Part shown: positions 24,654 through 31,363 of the stretch, in pieces | Layout: every line of letters starts with the position of its first letter | How positions within the stretch are numbered: position 1 is the first letter of the stretch | Origin: Maridesulfovibrio salexigens DSM 2638 | GTDB taxonomy: Bacteria; Desulfobacterota; Desulfovibrionia; Desulfovibrionales; Desulfovibrionaceae | Direction of reading: 5' to 3' | Assembly (NCBI RefSeq): GCF_000023445.1 | Contig: NC_012881.1 | Coordinates: 811,501 to 875,500, forward strand | DNA length: 64,000 nt | Translations under genes and position numbers: made by a program | Notes under the pieces: model-generated | The model's input: the letters and a program-made list of their open reading frames with translations, nothing else | Databases searched by the model: none | What the model was told of the DNA's origin: nothing

Positions 24654-26765
24654 ATGACCCCGGATTCACCGGAAAAAAAAGGCGCGGAAGAGGTTCTCGA
24701 CCTTAATGATGTTGCTGAAGAGGTTGATGTCAGCTTTGAGCAGGAACTAGAAGACCTTTTTTCTGAGGACCTTGAAATTGAAGAGCCTGAATTGACCATG
24801 GATGATTCAGACGATCTTCTTGTGCTGGATGATGTCGTCGACGAAAGTGCTGGCGATGATCTTCTGGTTCTGGATGACGTTGTTGAAGAGGCTTCCGGTG
24901 ATGATTTGATCGAGCTTGATGACATTGTCGAAGGCGGGGAAGATGACGCCCTTGTTCTCGATGATATTGTTGAAGAAGCTTCCGGTGATGACTTGATTGA
25001 TCTCGACGACATTGTCGAAGGCGGGGAAGATGACGCCCTTGTTCTTGACGATGTTGTTGAAGAGATATCCGGTGATGATATCCTCGAACTCGATGATATC
25101 GCTGAAGAAGCAGAAGATGTGCTTGATCTCGATGACGTTGCTGAAGAAGCAACAGAAATTTCCGAATCTCCTGCAGAAGAAGCAGCTGTTTCAGAGGCAG
25201 TTGAAGCTGATGCGGAAGATGACATTGATTTTGATCTCGGTGAAGCTGAACTTCTAGCTGCCGATGGTGTTGAAGACGGTGAGCTTGATGCTGACGGTCT
25301 TGATGGCCTTATTGATGACCTTGGCGGCGATGCAACTATTGCCGAAGATGATGCCGAAGACATTGATTCCTTATTCGATGAAGATTCCGAAGTTGAGAAT
25401 TTGGATTCCCTGCTGGAAGAAGCCGGTGCGGATGAAGACGATGAACTTGACGGACTCCTCGGCGAAGTAGAGGACAAGGTAGACCTCGGTGATCTTGGTG
25501 AGGATGTCCTTGCTGATGAAGATATCGAAGGTCTGCTTTCCGATGACCATGAGGAAGTTGTTGAGCTTCATGAAGAAGGTCTTGAACTGCTCGATGATAT
25601 TGATCAAGAGCCTGTGCTTGAAGCGGCTGCTGAAGTTGAGGCTGTAGAGCCTGAAGTGATGGAGCCTTTGGTCGAAGAGCCTGTTGCAGAAGAAGTTTCC
25701 ATCGATGAAAGTGAAGTTGTAGAACCTGAGCTTGTCGCTGGAGATATTGATATTGCAGCAGACCTTGAAATGGTTGCTGACGAAGATCTCGAAGCCGATG
25801 CCGATGACCTTGATCTCGGCGAGTTGCTTGAAGATGCAGAGATAGATTTTTCTGATCTTGATGCGGAATTGGAAAGTGACGAGGTTGAAGTTGCCGCTGA
25901 TTCCGCTGAGCAGGCAGCCATTATCGAAGAGCTTGAACAAAAGGCGGCCTCTGCTGCCAAGCGTGCCGAAGCCCTTGAAATTTCGTTCAATGAAGCTACT
26001 GAGCGGATCGCAGTGCTGGAAGAAGCTCTGGAATCTGCCACCGAACGTATTTCACAGATTGATACCCTTGAGTCCAGCATGACCGCTTTTGCGGAAAATA
26101 TGCGTCTGCTTGAGGAAAAAGTGATGCAGGGGTGTGGCGTTGAGTCTGTTGTAAGCCAGCAGCTCAGTGAAGCCCTTCGTCCAGATTCAGCCGCAGTTGT
26201 TTCCATTGCCGCTGCCGCTGCTGAAGAATTGGGCGATAAAGTCACTGATCAGGTTCAGCTTGGTTTGCGTGAAGTTCGCGCTGATGCTGAAGAACGCATT
26301 TCCGCTATTGAAGCTAAGCTTGATGAAAAACCTGATTTCGAACCGCGAATGGTCGCTATTGAGTCCCGTCTTGACGAGGCTCCTGATCATGAATCGCGCG
26401 TAGCAGCACTTGAATCCCGTCTTGACGAAGCTCCTGACCTTGAGCCGCGTCTGGCCGGAATCGAAGAAAAAATTGAAGCTCTGCCTGATGTGGAAGATAT
26501 TGTAAGCAAGTCTCTTGAAAAAGAACTTGATCCTGATTCTCCGGCTTTTTACCGCATTAAGAGTCGGTTGACCGAAGATATCGAGGATTACCTCGCTCCG
26601 CGTCTGGTTGAGAAAATTGATGATATGAAGGGTGAACTGGAAGAATCTTTCAAGGCATCCGTTGAAGAGTTGCTAGCCGATAAGCTTGAGCGGGCTGTTC
26701 CTGCTGAAGCAGCACGGATTATCCGCGAAGAAATAGCGGCTTTAGCCCGTGAACTCGAAGGTTAG
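24654..26765 (+). CDS. Large acidic repeat protein with C-terminal coiled coils
   Basis: 703 residues, no signal peptide or membrane helix. Residues about 10-180 hold nine copies of a short acidic repeat of the form LDDVVEEAS/LDDIVEGGED; the acidic character continues to about 430. Then come a helical part (about 430-500), a run of LDEAPD...ESR repeats (about 548-615) and a C-terminal helical domain (RIKSRLTEDIEDYLAPRLVEKID ... EEIAALARELEG). The protein is strongly acidic and probably disordered at the N-terminus. Function is unknown; the C-terminal part looks like the real fold, perhaps an assembly or polar scaffold domain. AGAGGG precedes the ATG. Confidence 0.8.
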   Translation: MTPDSPEKKGAEEVLDLNDVAEEVDVSFEQELEDLFSEDLEIEEPELTMDDSDDLLVLDDVVDESAGDDLLVLDDVVEEASGDDLIELDDIVEGGEDDALVLDDIVEEASGDDLIDLDDIVEGGEDDALVLDDVVEEISGDDILELDDIAEEAEDVLDLDDVAEEATEISESPAEEAAVSEAVEADAEDDIDFDLGEAELLAADGVEDGELDADGLDGLIDDLGGDATIAEDDAEDIDSLFDEDSEVENLDSLLEEAGADEDDELDGLLGEVEDKVDLGDLGEDVLADEDIEGLLSDDHEEVVELHEEGLELLDDIDQEPVLEAAAEVEAVEPEVMEPLVEEPVAEEVSIDESEVVEPELVAGDIDIAADLEMVADEDLEADADDLDLGELLEDAEIDFSDLDAELESDEVEVAADSAEQAAIIEELEQKAASAAKRAEALEISFNEATERIAVLEEALESATERISQIDTLESSMTAFAENMRLLEEKVMQGCGVESVVSQQLSEALRPDSAAVVSIAAAAAEELGDKVTDQVQLGLREVRADAEERISAIEAKLDEKPDFEPRMVAIESRLDEAPDHESRVAALESRLDEAPDLEPRLAGIEEKIEALPDVEDIVSKSLEKELDPDSPAFYRIKSRLTEDIEDYLAPRLVEKIDDMKGELEESFKASVEELLADKLERAVPAEAARIIREEIAALARELEG
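24891..25070 (+). repeat. 87-bp tandem DNA repeat inside the acidic protein gene
   Basis: Two near-identical 87-bp units start at 24891 and 24978; a third, diverged unit starts at 25065. Each unit encodes 29 residues (SGDDLIxLDDIVEGGED...). Few substitutions separate the first two, which suggests recent duplication or gene conversion. Confidence 0.85.
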
Positions 26766-26785
26766 CATTTTAAAATAATGTTCTT

Positions 26786-26823
26786 AAATCGGTCCGGCGG
26801 ACGTATGTCTGCCGGACCGATTT
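26786..26823 (+). terminator. Intrinsic terminator after the acidic protein gene
   Basis: AAATCGGTCCGGC pairs with GCCGGACCGATTT around a 12-base centre and ends in T-rich DNA. Confidence 0.85.
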
Positions 26824-26876
26824 AATTTAGATACTAAAAAATCAGCCATCAAGCGGGTCGACTATTTGGAGGTCTC

Positions 26877-27017
26877 ATGCTAAAGAGCCTCACAAAAGAA
26901 GGGTGCTTAACAGGTTTTCTTCTTTTTACCCGCCCGGCGCCCTACCTGTGGAGGTCGTGGCCATTTCCCACCGGGCGGGGTTTTTCAAGCCCAATTAAGG
27001 ATATACATCATGGATAA
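26877..27017 (+). CDS. Possible leader ORF upstream of the menG unit
   Basis: 46 codons starting ATG at 26877 behind a good TTGGAGG site (five-base spacing) and ending in TAA at 27015-27017, overlapping the start of the next gene. The peptide has no known motif; its middle carries aromatic and proline residues (FTRPAPYLWRSWPF). A terminator-like hairpin lies inside the reading frame. It may be a regulatory leader or just the accidental frame of a structured untranslated region. Confidence 0.35.
   Translation: MLKSLTKEGCLTGFLLFTRPAPYLWRSWPFPTGRGFSSPIKDIHHG
26929..26985 (+). terminator. Long-loop GC-rich hairpin with T run
   Basis: CCCGCCCGG (26929-26937) pairs with CCGGGCGGG (26971-26979), followed by GTTTTT. 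The 33-base loop has room for an inner helix. It ends 24 bases before the start of the 65-residue protein, so read-through control (attenuation) is plausible. Confidence 0.6.
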
Positions 27018-27207
27018 GATTCAGAAGCAGGCTTTGCAGGTCGCTAAGGAAATCGTAGTTAAATTTATCGAGGTTGGAAGAATTTCACCCTCCAATTTTT
27101 CTGAGCATTTTAACGCTATCCACGCTGACGTAGTGGCTTCCATCGTGGAGCAGGAAAATAAGCTTGCCGGAGATGGTGCATTGGACGGCAACGGGGATGC
27201 TCGATAG
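27010..27207 (+). CDS. Small conserved-looking protein ahead of menG
   Basis: 65 residues, mostly helical: KIQKQALQVAKEIVVKFIEVGRISPSNFSEHFNAIHADVVASI. No membrane helix, signal or cysteines. The KFIEVGRISPSNF segment is similar to a family of small proteins of unknown role found before menG or other metabolic genes in Desulfovibrio; that is recollection, not proof. Its TAG is followed at once by the menG ATG, so the two are coupled. AAGGATAT lies six bases before the ATG. Confidence 0.75.
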   Translation: MDKIQKQALQVAKEIVVKFIEVGRISPSNFSEHFNAIHADVVASIVEQENKLAGDGALDGNGDAR

Positions 27208-27939
27208 ATGGCGCAGGTATCCCATCAGGAACACGGTAAGAAAGTCCGGGATATGTTCGGCAGGATTGCCGGGTTGTATGATTTCCTGAACCATTTTTTG
27301 AGTGCCGGGCAGGATATTTACTGGCGTTACCGTCAGGTAAAGTTGGTCCGCCCCGGTAAAAAAGGTCTGGTGCTTGATCTGGCTGCCGGGACACTTGATG
27401 TTTCGGTGGAGCTTTTGCGCCAGTATCCCGATGTTAAAGTTCTGGCCATGGACTTTACCCATCAGATGCTTGCCTGCGGTAAGAATAAAAAACTGGAAGG
27501 CAAACGTGCCGAACGCAGCGAAAGCATTGCTGCAGTTCAGGCAGATGGAAGGGGTTTGCCGTTGCCGGACAATTGTCTGGACGGCGCCACTATTTCTTTC
27601 GGCATCAGAAATATCCTTCCCCGCGAAGATTGCTATAAAGAAGTTCTGCGTACGCTTAAGCCCGGCGCGCGGTTCTGCATTCTGGAATTCGGTTCCGGAA
27701 GCAAGAAAATCTGGAAGGGTGTGTATAATTTTTACCTCAACAAGGTACTGCCTTTGCTGGGTAAGGTTGTTTCCGGGGATTCCGGGGCCTATTCCTATCT
27801 GGCGGATACTATCCGGGCTTTTCCGGATGAGCGTGCTCTTGCTGAGGAATTGCGCGAAGCAGGTTTCGGGCGTGTAATGTTTATCCCGCTACTTTCAGGG
27901 ATTGTTTATATACACGTAGCTGAAAAAGCTGAAGAATAG
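27208..27939 (+). CDS. menG: Demethylmenaquinone methyltransferase
   Basis: 243 residues, UbiE/MenG family. It C-methylates demethylmenaquinone with S-adenosylmethionine, the last step in menaquinone formation. VRDMFGRIAGLYDFLNHFLSAGQD near the start is the family N-terminal signature; motif I is VLDLAAGTLDVSVELL near 55 (GxG variant), then LPLPDNCLDGATISFGIRNI near 118 and the tail SGIVYIHVAEK. Given mqnB nearby, the acceptor is menaquinone, not ubiquinone. Confidence 0.93.
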   Translation: MAQVSHQEHGKKVRDMFGRIAGLYDFLNHFLSAGQDIYWRYRQVKLVRPGKKGLVLDLAAGTLDVSVELLRQYPDVKVLAMDFTHQMLACGKNKKLEGKRAERSESIAAVQADGRGLPLPDNCLDGATISFGIRNILPREDCYKEVLRTLKPGARFCILEFGSGSKKIWKGVYNFYLNKVLPLLGKVVSGDSGAYSYLADTIRAFPDERALAEELREAGFGRVMFIPLLSGIVYIHVAEKAEE

Positions 27940-27941
27940 CG

Positions 27942-28151
27942 CTATAAATCGGTTAGTGACTGACCGAATGATATGAGCAGCAAACCGAATATCATGGCAA
28001 TGAGCCCGAGAATGCGCAATTGCCGCGGTCCTCGCTCAATGATTGAAATAAGGATTCTGGGCATGCGCTCAGAAAAAACAAAATAGGGTATCCCTTCAAT
28101 AATGAAGGCCAGGCCAAGGGCGGACAGAAGAAAGGACCAATCGATATGCAT
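27942..28151 (-). CDS. DUF2065 small membrane protein
   Basis: 69 residues with two hydrophobic helices (about 8-25 and 45-63) separated by the basic FSERMPRILISIIERGPRQLR. This matches the DUF2065 (YjeT-like) pattern of LGLAFIIEGIPYF followed by LRILGLIAMIFGLLLI. Function is unknown. It is convergent with menG and divergent from the dehydrogenase gene. Confidence 0.88.
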   Translation of the reverse strand: MHIDWSFLLSALGLAFIIEGIPYFVFSERMPRILISIIERGPRQLRILGLIAMIFGLLLISFGQSLTDL

Positions 28152-28292
28152 AATGATAGTTATGTATATGCGCTGCTTGATTATGTCTACCCTTACGAAA
28201 CAAAGTTAGTGTGTTAAATTTTCAGGCCGGAATTATTATGTAAGTGTTTTAAGAGCTTATTTTGTTATCTAAGTAATAAAGGACAATAAGTT

Positions 28293-29603
28293 ATGATTAA
28301 ATTCTCTGACATTGAAGAAAAGAAAACAACTATCGGGGTTGTCGGCCTCGGATACGTGGGCCTGCCTCTCGCAGTTGCACTTGGCCGCAAATTCAAGGTG
28401 CTTGGTCTTGATATTTCCGAACAGCGCGTTAAGGAACTCAGTGAAGGGTTCGACCGCACCAATGAAGTTCTGGAAAACGATTTCCACAACTATGTTGAAT
28501 TCAGCACTGATGCGTCCCTGCTCAAAGATTGCGGCGTGATTATTGTTGCTGTCCCTACTCCCATCGATGAAGCCCGTAATCCTGATCTCAAACCTGTTGT
28601 AGGTGCTTCCACCATGGTCGGTGCTAATATGTCTGCCGACTCGATTGTTGTTTACGAGTCCACTGTTTACCCCGGACTCACTGAAGATATTTGCGTACCC
28701 ATCCTCGAAGAAAATTCCGGCCTTAAATACGGTAAGGATTTCGGCGTAGGCTACTCTCCCGAACGTATCAACCCCGGTGACCGCGAACATACCCTGCAGA
28801 CCATCGTTAAGGTTGTAGCCGGTAACGATGCTGAAGTGGCTGATCTGCTGGATAAACTTTACTCTTCCATCATCACCGCCGGAACCCATCGTGCATCCTG
28901 CATCAAGGTTGCCGAAGCCGCCAAGGTAATTGAAAATACCCAGCGTGACCTGAATATCGCGCTTATGAATGAACTTTCCATGATCTTCGATAAAATGGGC
29001 ATCGATACCCTCGATGTTCTGGAAGCAGCAGGTACCAAATGGAACTTCCTGCCTTTCCGTCCCGGTCTGGTTGGTGGACACTGCATCGGTGTCGATCCCT
29101 ATTACCTGACCACCAAGGCTGAAGAAATCGGCCATCATCCGCAGGTCATCCTTGCGGGTCGTAAGATCAATGACTCCGTAGGTAAATTTATCGCCGATAC
29201 TACCATCAAACAGATGATCAACGGCGACAGCAAGGTAAAGGGTGCCAAAGTAGGTGTCCTCGGACTTACCTTTAAAGAAAACGTTCCCGATCTGCGCAAC
29301 ACTAAGGTTGTTGACGTAGTAGACGAGCTGGAATCTTTCGGCGTGGACGTGCTTATTCACGATGCTTACGCTGATCCTGAAGAAGCTGTGGAAGAGTACA
29401 ATATCACCACTTCTTCTTTTGAAGAATTCAAGGATCTTGAGGCTGTTGTTCTGGCTGTTTCCCACGATAAATATCGTGACCTTGAGCTTGATACCATCAA
29501 GAGCTGGTTCAGAAACCCTGAAAACGCACTCATTATCGATGTTAAATGCTTCTTTGACCGTAAGGAACTTGAAGACGCTGGCATCAGGCACTGGAGACTT
29601 TAG
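28293..29603 (+). CDS. tviB: UDP-N-acetylhexosamine 6-dehydrogenase (TviB/WbpA type)
   Basis: 436 residues. Oxidises the C6 of a UDP-N-acetylhexosamine to the uronic acid for capsule or lipopolysaccharide synthesis. The Rossmann motif GVVGLGYVGLPLAVALG is near residue 12, ESTVYPG near 122, and the catalytic cysteine in LVGGHCIGVDPYYLT near 265. The C-terminal domain shows VLGLTFKENVPDLRNTKV. It is likely UDP-GlcNAc/GalNAc-specific on overall TviB resemblance. No other sugar genes adjoin except the PHP-glycosyltransferase further on. Confidence 0.92.
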   Translation: MIKFSDIEEKKTTIGVVGLGYVGLPLAVALGRKFKVLGLDISEQRVKELSEGFDRTNEVLENDFHNYVEFSTDASLLKDCGVIIVAVPTPIDEARNPDLKPVVGASTMVGANMSADSIVVYESTVYPGLTEDICVPILEENSGLKYGKDFGVGYSPERINPGDREHTLQTIVKVVAGNDAEVADLLDKLYSSIITAGTHRASCIKVAEAAKVIENTQRDLNIALMNELSMIFDKMGIDTLDVLEAAGTKWNFLPFRPGLVGGHCIGVDPYYLTTKAEEIGHHPQVILAGRKINDSVGKFIADTTIKQMINGDSKVKGAKVGVLGLTFKENVPDLRNTKVVDVVDELESFGVDVLIHDAYADPEEAVEEYNITTSSFEEFKDLEAVVLAVSHDKYRDLELDTIKSWFRNPENALIIDVKCFFDRKELEDAGIRHWRL

Positions 29604-29617
29604 TCCACTTGAAGTTG

Positions 29618-30316
29618 ATGAAACCGATTCTTTTTGTAACGGCAACAGCCAAGGAGATGAAAGCCGCGCTGGGCGGGGTTTGCAAGCTGCCTCGTTTGGA
29701 GCAGGGCAAGCCTGTGGAGTTCATGTTCGGTGATCGTCCCGGTCTGTTGCTGGTAACCGGAATCGGAGTAATAAATACATCTTTCGCTCTCGGGCGGGCA
29801 TTGGCGGGAAATGATGTTGGTGTAGTTGTGCTGGCTGGAATTGCCGGAACATTCAACGCTGACCGTTTTCCACTTTGTTCCGCCTGTGTCGTAAGGAAAG
29901 AAATTTGGCCCGAATATGGGCTGAAGAAAGGTGATCAGGTCGATCCTAAGGGGCTGGGATTCAGCCTTTCGGAGATTGACGGACAGCCGGTCTGGAACGA
30001 AGTGGAACTAAGTTCCGGAAAAAGTCTTTTTGAATCAGGACTTGACCGATTTGAAAAACTGCCCGAAGCTGTGTCTTTGACCGTGAGCGGCGTAACCGCC
30101 ACGGCTGAGGAGGCCGCTGCATATGTAGATGAATATGGAGCGGATTTAGAAAATATGGAAGGTTTTGCGGCTGCGTATGTGTGCGCCCTTGTCGGGGTGG
30201 GGCTATGTCAGGTGCGGACTGTTTCGAACCTTGTAGGATCAAGAGATAGTAATGATTGGGATTTGCGCGGAGCCCTTGCCGAGTTGGGGCGGGTCTGCTC
30301 AGCTCTGGTCAGGTGA
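29618..30316 (+). CDS. mqnB: Futalosine hydrolase
   Basis: 232 residues. Cleaves hypoxanthine from futalosine in the alternative menaquinone pathway. A nucleoside phosphorylase/MTAN-like fold is seen: LFVTATAKEM at the start, VTGIGVINTSFALGRAL near 47, VVLAGIAGTF near 70, the ENMEGFAAAYVC purine-binding segment near 181 and RTVSNLVGSRDSNDWDL near 207. The ATG at 29618 is preferred to a TTG nine bases earlier. It begins 14 bases after the dehydrogenase gene. Confidence 0.9.
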   Translation: MKPILFVTATAKEMKAALGGVCKLPRLEQGKPVEFMFGDRPGLLLVTGIGVINTSFALGRALAGNDVGVVVLAGIAGTFNADRFPLCSACVVRKEIWPEYGLKKGDQVDPKGLGFSLSEIDGQPVWNEVELSSGKSLFESGLDRFEKLPEAVSLTVSGVTATAEEAAAYVDEYGADLENMEGFAAAYVCALVGVGLCQVRTVSNLVGSRDSNDWDLRGALAELGRVCSALVR

Positions 30317-30366
30317 TTTCCCAAAACTGTTCTTGTTCTTTCGCAACCGGGATAATTCATACGCGG

Positions 30367-31335
30367 ATGATTGAGTTATTAGCCTATTTTAAGAATGAAC
30401 TGCCTCTTATCAATGGTTTTCTCGATGAGGAAACTTCTAAGCTTGAGGGGCTGGTTAAGGATGTAGCCAGACATGTGCTGCTTGCGCCGGGAAAGAGGAT
30501 TCGCCCGGTGCTGACAATTCTTTCCGCCCGGGGACTGGGCTACGGAAAAGATGATATTTATCCTCTGGCTGGTTCTTTGGAACTCCTCCATGCCGCAACC
30601 CTTCTTCATGACGATATTTTAGACGATGCCGATCTGCGCCGTGGCGTAGAGGCTTCGCATCTCGTTTTCGGTACCACCGAGACTATACTTGCCGGGGATG
30701 TCTTGCTGGCTCTGGCCAATAAGATCGGCGCTGATTACGGCAAACCCCGCATCAGTTCTGTGCTTGCTTCAGGAATCATGGCTACTGTTGAAGGCGAAAT
30801 TCTTGAAATTGCCCATATTTCAGAACCGCTGATGAACCGCGATACCTATATGGATATCATCATCGGTAAAACTGCCCGCTTGATTGAAACCTCTTGCCGT
30901 CTGGGAGCGATTCTTGCCTCTGATGACAGAGCAATGGAAGATGCAGTCGGCAACTTCGGCCTGAATATGGGTATCGCTTTCCAGCTTGTCGATGATGCTC
31001 TCGATTACGAATCTCCTTCTGATGATACCGGTAAGCCTGAAGGCGGCGACCTTAAAGAAGGTAAAATTACTTTACCTTTGATTCTTTATCTTGAAATGCT
31101 ACAAGAAAAAGAAGCAGAGTTGTTGCTTGCTGAGATCAAGAGCCAAACCCTGTCGGATGAAAAGCGTGTTCATGTGCTTGCCGAAATCAGGAAGCATGGG
31201 CTGGGAGCCAGAACGAGAACCTATGCTGCGGAATATGTGGAAAAAGCCAAGTCGTGCTTGGACCCGCTTCCCGAAGGCGAGGAAAAGCAGGTGCTTAAGC
31301 AAGCAGCTGATTTTGTGCTGACCCGGAAAAAATAG
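30367..31335 (+). CDS. ispB: Long-chain polyprenyl diphosphate synthase
   Basis: 322 residues. Builds the long isoprenoid side chain of menaquinone. GKRIRPVLTILSARG near residue 43, first aspartate motif LLHDDILDDADLRRG near 80-92 with small residues before it (AATLLHDD, as expected for long products) and second motif QLVDDALDY near 207. The true start is the ATG at 30367; the upstream open frame overlaps mqnB. With mqnB and menG it forms a menaquinone neighbourhood. Confidence 0.93.
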   Translation: MIELLAYFKNELPLINGFLDEETSKLEGLVKDVARHVLLAPGKRIRPVLTILSARGLGYGKDDIYPLAGSLELLHAATLLHDDILDDADLRRGVEASHLVFGTTETILAGDVLLALANKIGADYGKPRISSVLASGIMATVEGEILEIAHISEPLMNRDTYMDIIIGKTARLIETSCRLGAILASDDRAMEDAVGNFGLNMGIAFQLVDDALDYESPSDDTGKPEGGDLKEGKITLPLILYLEMLQEKEAELLLAEIKSQTLSDEKRVHVLAEIRKHGLGARTRTYAAEYVEKAKSCLDPLPEGEEKQVLKQAADFVLTRKK

Positions 31336-31363
31336 GTGAGACTAAAGGAGAGGAGCTGTCGCT

